A stretch of DNA of 47,581 bases from Magnetovibrio sp. GTDB taxonomy: Bacteria > Pseudomonadota > Alphaproteobacteria > Rhodospirillales > Magnetovibrionaceae. Under the pieces are notes generated by a model. It saw only the letters and a list, made by a program, of their open reading frames with translations. It made no database searches and was not told the origin of the DNA. The stretch covers positions 1 through 47,581 of the forward strand of contig JANQJR010000047.1 in NCBI GenBank assembly GCA_028281525.1, given 5' to 3'. The translations under genes were made by a program, and so were the position numbers. Of the stretch, positions 18,125-25,682 are shown piece by piece; positions within the stretch are counted from its first letter, which is position 1; each line of letters begins with the position of its first letter.

Positions 18125-19138
18125 ATGGCACGCAGTACTTTGAGCTTTGGCTCGTTCAATCTTTTCAATCTAAACGAACCCGCCAAGCCGATGTATACCA
18201 ACAAAAAAGGTTGGTCCAAGGCGGAATACGACAAAAAAATCGAATGGTCGTCGCGTGTGCTGAAAGACATGCCGGCGGACGTATGGGGATTTCAGGAGTT
18301 GTGGCACAAGGACTCACTCGATCGCATGTTCAAACAAGCGCGCCTGGGCAGCCGGTACAAGCTGCTTGTACCGAAAGGCCATAATGGCGGCAGGATCGTG
18401 TGCGGCGGTGCGGTGCGCAAGGACATTTTGTTGGGCGAGCCGGAATGGATCGAAAAATTCCCCGATAATTTCGTCATGCAGAGTGGTGGCGATGATGCGC
18501 AGTCGTCAGACATCGCCGTCCAACTCGACAGCTTTTCCCGTCCGGTGCTGCATTTCCAAATCAAACCCAGTGCGAACAAGAAAGCCGTTCACGTTTTCGT
18601 TTGCCACTTCAAATCCCGCCGCCCGTCGAAAATCTATTACGAGTCCTGGTACAAATCGAATAAGGATTATTACAAGAAGCACAGCAATTCGATCGGCTAC
18701 GCGTTGGCCACCGTGCGCCGCACGGTCGAAGCGGCGGCGTTGCGCATGATCCTCACCGATCTGACGAAGAAGACGGACACGCCGGTGGTGGTGTTGGGTG
18801 ATTTGAACGATAGCCAACTCAGCAACACGTTGAACATCCTGACCGGTCAGCCGAAATATATCGTATCCGGGCGTAAGGGCGGCAGCGATGCGGCTTTGTA
18901 TTCTGCCGCGACGCTGCAGGAGTACCGCAGTCTGCGCGATGTTTATTACACGCACATTCACAACAACATCAAAGAATCCTTGGATCACATTCTGGTCAGT
19001 GAGGAATTCTACGACAATAGTAAGAAACGCGTCTGGACGTTCGAGGGCATGGACTTCCGCAATGACCACCTCAATGAAGATCATCACAAGGAATACGGCA
19101 CTTCCGATCACGGCGTCGTACGCGCGACATTCAAGTGA
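18125..19138 (+). CDS. endonuclease/exonuclease/phosphatase (EEP) family protein
   Basis: A 337-residue member of the metal-dependent EEP superfamily (DNase I, exonuclease III, sphingomyelinase and inositol phosphatase relatives). All catalytic elements are visible in order: GSFNLFNL with the Asn, WGFQELW with the metal-binding Glu, VCHFKSRRP with the His, VVVLGDLNDSQLSNTL, LDHILVS, and the terminal GTSDHGVVRATF with the catalytic SDH. There is no signal peptide. It is rich in Lys, Asn, Ser and Tyr and has visibly more AT than its neighbours, which suggests acquisition. GGGAGG lies before the ATG at 18125; an ATG at 18089 is less likely. The substrate is unknown. Confidence 0.85.
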   Translation: MARSTLSFGSFNLFNLNEPAKPMYTNKKGWSKAEYDKKIEWSSRVLKDMPADVWGFQELWHKDSLDRMFKQARLGSRYKLLVPKGHNGGRIVCGGAVRKDILLGEPEWIEKFPDNFVMQSGGDDAQSSDIAVQLDSFSRPVLHFQIKPSANKKAVHVFVCHFKSRRPSKIYYESWYKSNKDYYKKHSNSIGYALATVRRTVEAAALRMILTDLTKKTDTPVVVLGDLNDSQLSNTLNILTGQPKYIVSGRKGGSDAALYSAATLQEYRSLRDVYYTHIHNNIKESLDHILVSEEFYDNSKKRVWTFEGMDFRNDHLNEDHHKEYGTSDHGVVRATFK

Positions 19139-19223
19139 TGGGCGTAGCATTTTGACGCCATGCATCCGGTCTGCGCCCGTATGTCACTTGCGGGCCGGGC
19201 CTTACTTTCGCCATGGTGGGTGA

Positions 19224-19241
19224 TTAGGGTCCTGACCCTAA
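19224..19241. repeat. palindrome related to the element ends, upstream of murJ
   Basis: TTAGGGTCCTGACCCTAA is a perfect 8-2-8 palindrome. Each half equals the first eight bases of the terminal repeats at 14957 and 15226. It lies 78 bp before the murJ start. Confidence 0.6.
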
Positions 19242-19318
19242 GTACCCGCCCCTCAATTCAGCATCCGTTAAGCCCTCGCCGTTATGGTGGGGGCTTTGGG
19301 AGTTCGAGGAGCCAGTCC

Positions 19319-20884
19319 GTGCTTTTGCGCGCCATCGCCACCGTGGGGTCCATGACCCTGATTTCGCGCCTGTTGGGGTTCGTGCGCGACGTCGCCGTCG
19401 CGTGGGCCTTAGGCGCGGGGTGGATGGCGGACGTGTTCTTCGTCGCCTTCAAGTTGCCCAACCTGTTCCGCCGCCTGTTCGCCGAGGGCGCGTTCAATTT
19501 GGCGTTCGTGCCGATCTTCGCGGGCAAGCTGGAAACGGAAAAAGACCGAGACGCGGAACACGGCGCGGCGACGTTCGCCGCCCAGGCGCAAAGTGGATTG
19601 CTGGCTGTGCTTTTGCTGTTCACGCTGGTGGTCGAGCTGGCCATGCCGTGGGTGGTCGCCGCCATCGCGCCCGGTTTCGTGGACGAGCCGGAGAAATACG
19701 ACCTCGCCGTCGATCTGATGCGCATCACCTTTCCGTACTTGATTTTCATCTCCCTGGTTTCGCTGTTGGGCGGGGTCATGAATTCCCTGCACAAGTTCTG
19801 GCAGGCGGCGGCGACGCCGATCCTCTTGAACATCACGCTGATCACGGCGGTGTTCGCGCTCACACCTCTGATGCCGAGTCCCGCGCACGCCTTGAGTTGG
19901 GGTGTGGCCATCGGTGGTGCGGTGCAGTTGGCGTGGATGGTGTGGCACACGGCGCGCGCCGGCTGGATGCCGAAACTGGTGTGGCCGAAGTTGACCGACG
20001 ATGTGAAGCGATTGCTGAAACGCATCGGGCCGGTGGCCGTCGGCGCGGGCATTTATCAAATCAGTCTGTTGATCGACATCATCATCGCTTCGTTTCTGGT
20101 GGCGGGCTCCATTTCGTATCTGTTCTACGCCGACCGGTTGGTGCAACTGCCGTTGGGCGTGGTCGGGGTGGCGGTGGGCACCGCCCTGTTGCCGTTGCTG
20201 AGCCGCCAGATCAAGGCGGGCCGTGACGAAGAGGCGCTCGACAGCCAGAACCGCGCGGTGGAATTCGCGTTGCTGTTGACTTTGCCCGCGGGTGCGGCGC
20301 TGTTCGTCGTGCCGGACACCATCGTTTCGGTGCTGTTCGAACGGGGTGAGTTTTCAACTGAGGCCACGCACAAGACCGCCTTGGCGCTGATGGTGTTTGC
20401 CTTAGGCCTTCCGGCTTTCGTGCTGGTCAAAGCGCTTGCGCCGGGCTATTTCGCCCGCGAAGACATGTCCACGCCGATCAAAATCGGCGCTTTGGCGGTG
20501 GCGGTCAACGTCATCGTCGCGCTGAGCCTCATGGGACCGCTGCAGCACGTCGGTTTGGCCGCCGCGACGGTGATCAGCCAGTGGCTCAATGCTGGGCTGT
20601 TGGCCTATATCCTGATCCGGCGCGGGCACTTTCACCTCGACGGACGCATCAAACGCCGCATGCTGCGCACCATGGCCGCCACGGGGGTGATGGCGGGCGT
20701 GGTGTTGGGCGTGGATCATCTGCTGTTCGATCAATTTGCCGGTTGGCTCGGCGCGGGCACAGCGGAAAAAGTCACCGGGTTGGTTGCTCTGGTGCTCGGC
20801 GGCATGGCGAGCTTCGCGCTCTCCGCCCATGTCTTCGGCGCGGCGTCCTTGTCCGACGTCAAGGGCTGGATGCGCAAGGCTTAA
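19319..20884 (+). CDS. murJ: lipid II flippase MurJ
   Basis: Inner-membrane flippase that moves the peptidoglycan precursor lipid II to the periplasmic side. The product is about 521 residues with 13-14 hydrophobic helices. It starts LLRAIATVGSMTLISRLLGFVRDVAVAWALGAG, where the R-LGFVRD segment is the family hallmark, and continues with FVAFKLPNLFRRLFAEGAF, another conserved MurJ stretch carrying the essential arginines. The GTG at 19319 is chosen because it gives the normal family start and has a GAGGAG ribosome-binding site. In-frame codons before it back to 19160 are not family-like. trpS follows on the same strand. Confidence 0.95.
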   Translation: MLLRAIATVGSMTLISRLLGFVRDVAVAWALGAGWMADVFFVAFKLPNLFRRLFAEGAFNLAFVPIFAGKLETEKDRDAEHGAATFAAQAQSGLLAVLLLFTLVVELAMPWVVAAIAPGFVDEPEKYDLAVDLMRITFPYLIFISLVSLLGGVMNSLHKFWQAAATPILLNITLITAVFALTPLMPSPAHALSWGVAIGGAVQLAWMVWHTARAGWMPKLVWPKLTDDVKRLLKRIGPVAVGAGIYQISLLIDIIIASFLVAGSISYLFYADRLVQLPLGVVGVAVGTALLPLLSRQIKAGRDEEALDSQNRAVEFALLLTLPAGAALFVVPDTIVSVLFERGEFSTEATHKTALALMVFALGLPAFVLVKALAPGYFAREDMSTPIKIGALAVAVNVIVALSLMGPLQHVGLAAATVISQWLNAGLLAYILIRRGHFHLDGRIKRRMLRTMAATGVMAGVVLGVDHLLFDQFAGWLGAGTAEKVTGLVALVLGGMASFALSAHVFGAASLSDVKGWMRKA

Positions 20885-20972
20885 CCCACACTTGACCCAT
20901 CCCGCGCACCGGTCCATAACCCCTTCACATCCTTGACCATCAACCATCCGGTCCACACGGAAGGACACCTTC

Positions 20973-21971
20973 ATGAGCCGTATTTTTTCGGGCATTCAAT
21001 CCACCGGCAACCTTCACCTCGGCAACTACCTGGGCGCGGTGCGCAACTGGGTGCAGTTGCAGCACGACTACGAATGCCTTTTTTGCGTGGTTGATTTGCA
21101 TGCCATCACCCAGTGGCAGAACCCGGCGGATTTGAAGGCGTCCACCCGCGAAGTGGCGGCGGCGATGATCGCTTCCGGGGTGGACGCAAAAAAGCACATC
21201 ATCTTCAACCAGTCCCAAGTGTCCGGCCATGCGGAGCTGGCGTGGGTCTTCAATTGCGTGGCGCGGCTGGGCTGGCTCAACCGCATGACCCAATTCAAGG
21301 ACAAGGCCGGCAAAAACCGCGAAAACGCATCCGTGGGGCTGTATGCATATCCCAACCTGATGGCCGCCGATATCCTGTTGTACAAGGCCACCCACGTGCC
21401 GGTGGGCGAGGACCAAAAGCAACACCTGGAGCTGACCCGCGACATCGCGGCGAAGTTCAACAACGATTACGGGGTTGACTTCTTCCCCCTGCCCGAACCG
21501 ATGATCTTAGGCACCGCGACGCGGGTGATGAGCCTGAAGGACGGCACCAAGAAGATGTCCAAGTCCGATCCGTCGGAGCTGTCGCGCATCACCATGACCG
21601 ATGATGCCGATACCATTGCGAAAAAAATCCGCAAGGCCAAGTCGGACCCGGATCTTCTGCCCGATAGCGAAAAGGGTCTGGAAGACCGCCCGGAAGCGGC
21701 GAACCTGTTGGGCATCTATGCGGCTCTTTCGGACACCCCGCTGGACGACACCATCGCCAAGTTCGCGGGCGAGGGCTTCGGCACCTTCAAGCAACATCTG
21801 GCCGATCTGGCGGTGGCGAAGCTGGGGCCGATCCAGGGCGAAATGACCCGTCTGATGGATGATCCGGCCTATGTGGACGGGGTGCTCAAGGACGGGGCGG
21901 AGCGCGCGCGCGCCCTGTCCGAGCCGATCATGGCTGAAATCAAAGACATTGTCGGGTTCTTGAATGTTTGA
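20973..21971 (+). CDS. trpS: tryptophanyl-tRNA synthetase
   Basis: Class I aminoacyl-tRNA synthetase that charges tRNA-Trp. It is 332 residues long, as usual. The HIGH-equivalent is in [16 protein letters not shown] near residue 15, and the KMSKS loop is in [16 protein letters not shown] at about 193-198. The tryptophan pocket region [19 protein letters not shown] is intact. GGAAGGA stands before the ATG. It lies 88 bp after murJ, and a short hairpin follows before the NfuA-like gene. Confidence 0.97.
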   Translation: MSRIFSGIQSTGNLHLGNYLGAVRNWVQLQHDYECLFCVVDLHAITQWQNPADLKASTREVAAAMIASGVDAKKHIIFNQSQVSGHAELAWVFNCVARLGWLNRMTQFKDKAGKNRENASVGLYAYPNLMAADILLYKATHVPVGEDQKQHLELTRDIAAKFNNDYGVDFFPLPEPMILGTATRVMSLKDGTKKMSKSDPSELSRITMTDDADTIAKKIRKAKSDPDLLPDSEKGLEDRPEAANLLGIYAALSDTPLDDTIAKFAGEGFGTFKQHLADLAVAKLGPIQGEMTRLMDDPAYVDGVLKDGAERARALSEPIMAEIKDIVGFLNV

Positions 21972-21985
21972 AGTGCCCACAAAGC

Positions 21986-22003
21986 CCGCACATCCCTGCG
22001 GGT
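21986..22003 (+). terminator. weak terminator-like hairpin after trpS
   Basis: CCCGCA-CATCCC-TGCGGG forms a six-base-pair stem followed by TTGATT rather than a full T-run. It may only attenuate. Confidence 0.4.
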
Positions 22004-22067
22004 TGATTGACGGGCCGTTTGCCCCCATATTCCGGGCAACAGAGATTAATCAGCCGAGAGACAGCCT

Positions 22068-22616
22068 ATGTTTATTCAAACCGAAGGTACACCCAACCCG
22101 GCAACCCTGAAATTCCTTCCGGGTCAAGTGGTTATGCAGTCCGGGACCGCCAATTTCATCGACCCGGAAAGCGCCGCCAAATCCCCCCTGGCCGTACGTT
22201 TGTTCGACATCGAAGGCGTCGATAGCGTCTTTTTGGGCACGGACTTCATCACCGTCAGCAAGACCGATGATGTGCAGTGGGATGTGGTCAAACCGCGCGT
22301 CTTGGCGGCGGTGATGGATCACTTCACCCAAGGCCTTCCGGTGATGGAAGAAGGGACGGAAGTGGATACGGACGGTGCGGAAGATACCGAAACCGTCAAG
22401 CAAATCAAAGACCTGATCGAAACCCGCGTGCGCCCGGCGGTGGCCCAGGACGGCGGCGACATCGTCTTTCGTTCGTTCGAGGACGGCATCGTCTATCTGC
22501 ATATGCAAGGGTCCTGCGCGGGCTGTCCCAGCTCCACCGCGACGCTCAAAAACGGTATCGAAAACATGCTGCGCCACTACGTTCCGGAAGTGACCGAGGT
22601 GCGCGCGGTCAACTGA
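22068..22616 (+). CDS. NfuA/NifU-type Fe-S cluster scaffold protein
   Basis: A 182-residue iron-sulfur carrier. It has an N-terminal Nfu domain (MFIQTEGTPNPATLKFLPG) and a C-terminal NifU domain from about residue 105. The latter has the metal-binding pair in GSCAGCPSSTATLKNGIE (CxxC). Such proteins receive [4Fe-4S] clusters and hand them to client enzymes. MiaB, encoded further along in this window, is the type of radical-SAM enzyme served by Nfu carriers in other bacteria. GAGAG stands eight bases before the ATG. A terminator follows at 22681-22720, so it is probably expressed alone or with trpS. Confidence 0.93.
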   Translation: MFIQTEGTPNPATLKFLPGQVVMQSGTANFIDPESAAKSPLAVRLFDIEGVDSVFLGTDFITVSKTDDVQWDVVKPRVLAAVMDHFTQGLPVMEEGTEVDTDGAEDTETVKQIKDLIETRVRPAVAQDGGDIVFRSFEDGIVYLHMQGSCAGCPSSTATLKNGIENMLRHYVPEVTEVRAVN

Positions 22617-22680
22617 GCGCCCACTCGGACATCCACCCAGACAAGAGCGCGAATCGAGCAAATTTTAGATTTTTCCGAAG

Positions 22681-22720
22681 CCGCCTCCGGCCCGTTTGGC
22701 TGGGGGCGGATTCGTTTTTT
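22681..22720 (+). terminator. rho-independent terminator after the NfuA-like gene
   Basis: CCGCCTCCGGCC and GGCTGGGGGCGG form an imperfect stem around CGTTT, followed by TTTTTT at 22715-22720. Confidence 0.62.
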
Positions 22721-22901
22721 GTTGGTATTTCAGGACCTTCTAAAATGTGGATAAAAGGGGGTGGAATCCCCCACCGTTTTCCCGTAGAAGAGCGCCTTGT
22801 TTCGCCCCCGGCTGCAGACAATCAAGACCGGCTGCGAACGGAAGATCCGTCGATCGAGCGACCCAAAATAAGGGGCCGATCGGGAGGGGACAGGCCAAAA
22901 T

Positions 22902-22930
22902 ACCACAAGATGTGGTGTGGTCTTAAGACC
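22902..22930. promoter_or_regulatory. paired palindromes before the Bax-like gene
   Basis: ACCACA-AGA-TGTGGT is followed two bases later by GGTCTTAAGACC, ending 31 bp before the start codon. The position suggests operator or promoter-overlapping sites; the binding protein is unknown. Confidence 0.4.
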
Positions 22931-22961
22931 TTGGTAACGACAGATCGAGACAATAGCGGAT

Positions 22962-23999
22962 ATGAAAACGTTTCATTGGAGCTCATTGGGCGTCGCCGCG
23001 TCGATGGTGACCATTTTGTTCGGCGCAGCATGGCTGATACCCGCGCCGAGCGGCACGTCGGTCGCGCGCGCCACCTTCCCCGTTTACGACATTGTCAGCG
23101 CCGCACCGCACGTGGGCGTGCCTTTGCAACGCCTCCGGTACACGCCGCAGACGGCGGCCGAAACTGATAACGCGGCCTATGAGTTGGCCGACATGGAAAC
23201 CGCGTCCGGCCATCCCGATGGCGGTTTGGGCGGGTTGCACTCTCTTCTCGACTACGATCTGAACGCCGTGCTGCACGGCGCCGCCGAAGTTCCCAGGTTG
23301 ACGCTGGTGAACATGCCGGTGGACCTGTCCGCCATCCGCGAAACCGACGAACGCAAGGCAGTGTTCTTCAAATCGGTGCTGCCGTTGGTGCTGCAGGTCA
23401 ACGAACAGATCGTTCAAGACCGCCAACGTTTGTGGCAGCTCCATGCGGTTCAAGCCTCCGGCGAGGAGTTGAACGCGCTCGACCGTTTGTGGTTGGCGGC
23501 GATGGCGGAACGCTATGGCACCCAGCGCGGCGACGTCCAAGTCCTGCTGGATCGCCACGACATCGTACCGCCGTCCCTGGCCTTGGCTCAGGCGGCGTCG
23601 GAAAGCGCGTGGGGCACGTCCCGGTTCGTGCGCGAAGGTAACGCCATGTTCGGTGAATGGACCTTCAGCAAGGCCCACAAGGGCATCGTGCCGAACGGCC
23701 GGGAGCTGGGCAAACAGCACCGTGTGCGCGCCTTCGACAGCCTCACCGATTCGGTCAAGTCCTATGTCACCAACTTGAACAAGCACCGGGCGTATAAGGA
23801 ATTCCGTGCCGCACGCGCTGAGATGCGCGCCCAGGGCAAGCCGGTGAACGGCATGGTCCTGGCGGGTGCGTTGCACCGCTATTCGGAACGCGGCGCGGTC
23901 TATGTGGCGGAGTTGCGCGCGATCATCTCCGGCAACGACCTCGATCTGCTGGATACCGCCCAGCTCAACGCCGCGGGCGACGTGGAGCCGGTGATTTAA
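22962..23999 (+). CDS. Bax-like exported glucosaminidase-domain protein
   Basis: A 345-residue protein with an N-terminal signal anchor (SSLGVAASMVTILFGAAWLIP). From about residue 190 there is a glucosaminidase domain: PPSLALAQAASESAWGTSRF, with the catalytic-type Glu in SES, followed by GNAMFGEWTF and a final helical part YVTNLNKHRAYKEFRA. This matches E. coli Bax and related N-acetylglucosaminidase-fold proteins thought to cut peptidoglycan. The region between residues 40 and 180 is not recognised. It probably acts in the periplasm in cell wall turnover. A strong terminator follows the gene. Confidence 0.86.
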   Translation: MKTFHWSSLGVAASMVTILFGAAWLIPAPSGTSVARATFPVYDIVSAAPHVGVPLQRLRYTPQTAAETDNAAYELADMETASGHPDGGLGGLHSLLDYDLNAVLHGAAEVPRLTLVNMPVDLSAIRETDERKAVFFKSVLPLVLQVNEQIVQDRQRLWQLHAVQASGEELNALDRLWLAAMAERYGTQRGDVQVLLDRHDIVPPSLALAQAASESAWGTSRFVREGNAMFGEWTFSKAHKGIVPNGRELGKQHRVRAFDSLTDSVKSYVTNLNKHRAYKEFRAARAEMRAQGKPVNGMVLAGALHRYSERGAVYVAELRAIISGNDLDLLDTAQLNAAGDVEPVI

Positions 24000-24013
24000 G
24001 AGGCCCACTGGTT

Positions 24014-24033
24014 TTAAGGGCGGGGACCCTTAA
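24014..24033. repeat. short palindrome after the Bax-like gene
   Basis: TTAAGGG-CGGGGA-CCCTTAA is a perfect 7-6-7 inverted repeat. It resembles, but does not equal, the TTAGGGTC palindromes at 14957 and 19224. Confidence 0.4.
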
Positions 24034-24054
24034 TTCCCCCAAAATGGAAACGGC

Positions 24055-24083
24055 AAAAGGCCCACAGAATTGTGGGCCTTTTT
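24055..24083. terminator. bidirectional rho-independent terminator
   Basis: AAAAGGCCCACA-GAAT-TGTGGGCCTTTTT is a perfect stem with an A-run on one side and a T-run on the other. It can stop transcription from the Bax-like gene (+) and the GAF-GGDEF gene (-). Confidence 0.9.
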
Positions 24084-24120
24084 GTCGCCGGGATGGCTCT
24101 AAAAGATCAGGGGGGAGGGC

Positions 24121-25197
24121 CTAGGCCAGGGCGAAGTTGGCGTACAAGTTGTCCGCGCCACCGACGATATCGAAGCCGTCTTGGCCGGCGGCCTCGGCGG
24201 CGGCCAGCGCGATTCCGGCGGATTCCAGCACCACCCCGGGATCCGCGGGTGCGCGCGAGGTGGGCATGTAGAGCGTCAGGCCCACGCTGGCGGTGTAAGC
24301 GCGTTCGCCTTCGGGTGTGGGCAAGCGGCCTTTCTTGCGGATCGTGCGCACGATCTTTTCACCCAAGCCCGGCAACGTGGATGGCATCATACCCGGTGCG
24401 ATGACGGCGAACCGGCCGTCATCGAGCCCGGCGACGGTATCGTCTGAACGCGAGCACGACGTGATCAATCCGGCGGCCTGTTCGCGCAATGCGTGGCCCA
24501 GCGCCGGATCGCCGCCAGTGGCATCCGCGAAACCGTCGATGTTGATCAAGGCAACCGCTATGGGCGCTTTGGCCCGTGCCGCCCGCGCCGCCTCGCGGAT
24601 GAACATTTCATCGAATCCGGCGCGGTTCCAGACGCCGGTGTCCGTATCGAGCAGGCGGTCACGCTCCGCCGCTTCCAAGGATTTCAGCAAATCCAACTGG
24701 GCTTCGCCGAGCTGACGGTTGCTCAATACAATCTCCACCATGCGCCCGAGGTTTTGCAAGATGTCCTCTTCTTGCGCGTCGAGCGTGCGCGGCTGAGTGG
24801 AAATGACGCACAAGGTGCCAATGCGGTGCCCATCGTCGTTGGTCAGGGGTTGACCGGCGTAAAAGCGGATTTTCGGCCCCCCGGTGACCAGAGGATTGTC
24901 GAAAAAGCGCGGATCCTGGGTGGCGTTGGAAACAACGAAGATATCTTCTTCGTGAATGGCGTGACCGCAAAACGAAATGTCGCGGGGCGTTTGTGGGGCG
25001 TCCAGACCACAGCGGGACTTGAACCATTGCCGATTCCGGTCCACCAGGGACACCAGGGCGATTTCGGTGGCGAACACGTGCTGGGCGGTGCGGGTGATGC
25101 GGTCCAGATCGGCCTCACGGGCCGTGGACAGCAGATTCATCGCTTCCAGGGAGCGCACGCGCGGATGGTCGTTTTGCGGTATGGGGGCGGGTTTCAT
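24121..25197 (-). CDS. GAF domain protein with degenerate GGDEF domain
   Basis: A 358-residue cytoplasmic signalling protein. The GAF domain covers about residues 20-165 (ETEIALVSLVDRNRQWFKSRCGL type, then DISFCGHAIHEEDIFVV and PKIRFYAGQPL), the usual GAF of diguanylate cyclases. A GGDEF-like fold covers about 180-345, starting LLDTDTGVWNRAGFDEMF. At the active-site position, where enzymes read RYGGDEF, this one reads GLDDGRF, so the metal- and GTP-binding residues are lost. Catalysis is therefore unlikely; it may be a sensor or binding partner. GGAGG stands five to six bases before the ATG. No transmembrane segment is visible. Confidence 0.85.
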   Translation of the reverse strand: MKPAPIPQNDHPRVRSLEAMNLLSTAREADLDRITRTAQHVFATEIALVSLVDRNRQWFKSRCGLDAPQTPRDISFCGHAIHEEDIFVVSNATQDPRFFDNPLVTGGPKIRFYAGQPLTNDDGHRIGTLCVISTQPRTLDAQEEDILQNLGRMVEIVLSNRQLGEAQLDLLKSLEAAERDRLLDTDTGVWNRAGFDEMFIREAARAARAKAPIAVALINIDGFADATGGDPALGHALREQAAGLITSCSRSDDTVAGLDDGRFAVIAPGMMPSTLPGLGEKIVRTIRKKGRLPTPEGERAYTASVGLTLYMPTSRAPADPGVVLESAGIALAAAEAAGQDGFDIVGGADNLYANFALA

Positions 25198-25265
25198 CTC
25201 ACAAACCTCCGATGGTGGGCCGCCGGAGTCTATATTTGTGTGATCATAACTTTTTTCAAGAGGCG

Positions 25266-25287
25266 TTTAAACCCCTAGAAATGGGGG
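25266..25287 (-). terminator. weak hairpin after the MmcQ-type gene
   Basis: On the minus strand CCCC-ATTTCTA-GGGG is followed by TTTAAA, between the MmcQ-type gene and the GAF-GGDEF gene. Confidence 0.35.
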
Positions 25288-25288
25288 A

Positions 25289-25657
25289 TCAGTCTTGATT
25301 CAAACCCAACTCTTTTTGGCGCTTTTTGGTCAGGTTCAAGGACGCCAGACGGTGAGATTCGGCGATGTGATCCTTCAGTTCGTCATCCGTTAGGCCGGGC
25401 TCTTCGAAACACTGAATCCATTTCATGCCGCGCGACGCCAGATAGGGCGCGGGACGCAAACCCGGCGCATCCCGCAGAATTTCGTACGCCAAGTCGGAGA
25501 CTTTGAACGTGACGGCGGGATATTCGCCCTCATTCCACCCGCCGATGGCGAAGACCTTGGTGTCGACCTTCCACACGTGCGAACCGCCCCACTGCACCAC
25601 ATAGTTGGTGGCGGGGAGCGATCGGCAAAAATCGTTGAACGCATCGACGCTGAGCAT
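25289..25657 (-). CDS. MmcQ/YjbR family protein
   Basis: A 122-residue single-domain CyaY-like-fold protein. It shows the YjbR pattern: short helix DAFNDFCRSLPA, then strands VVQWGGSHVWKVDTKVFAIG and AVTFKVSDLAYEIL. Next comes PGLRPAPYLASRGMKWIQ with the family's conserved Trp, and a final helix DDELKDHIAESHRLA. It is annotated as DNA-binding in some relatives on weak grounds; the function is uncertain. It lies 25 bp downstream of the deacetylase gene on the same strand, so the two probably share a transcript. Confidence 0.88.
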   Translation of the reverse strand: MLSVDAFNDFCRSLPATNYVVQWGGSHVWKVDTKVFAIGGWNEGEYPAVTFKVSDLAYEILRDAPGLRPAPYLASRGMKWIQCFEEPGLTDDELKDHIAESHRLASLNLTKKRQKELGLNQD

Positions 25658-25682
25658 GCGGGAAGTATACGTGAAGCGCGCC

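Larger units (their letters stand above)
22617..22961. other. 345-bp intergenic region with two hairpins and two palindromes
   Basis: This gap between the NfuA-like and Bax-like genes has no credible coding frame. It contains a terminator at 22681-22720 and a second hairpin, GGGGG-TGGAAT-CCCCC with AAAA before and TTTT after, at about 22755-22782. Close to the downstream gene it has the inverted repeat ACCACA-AGA-TGTGGT (22902-22916) and the 12-bp palindrome GGTCTTAAGACC (22919-22930). Confidence 0.6.
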
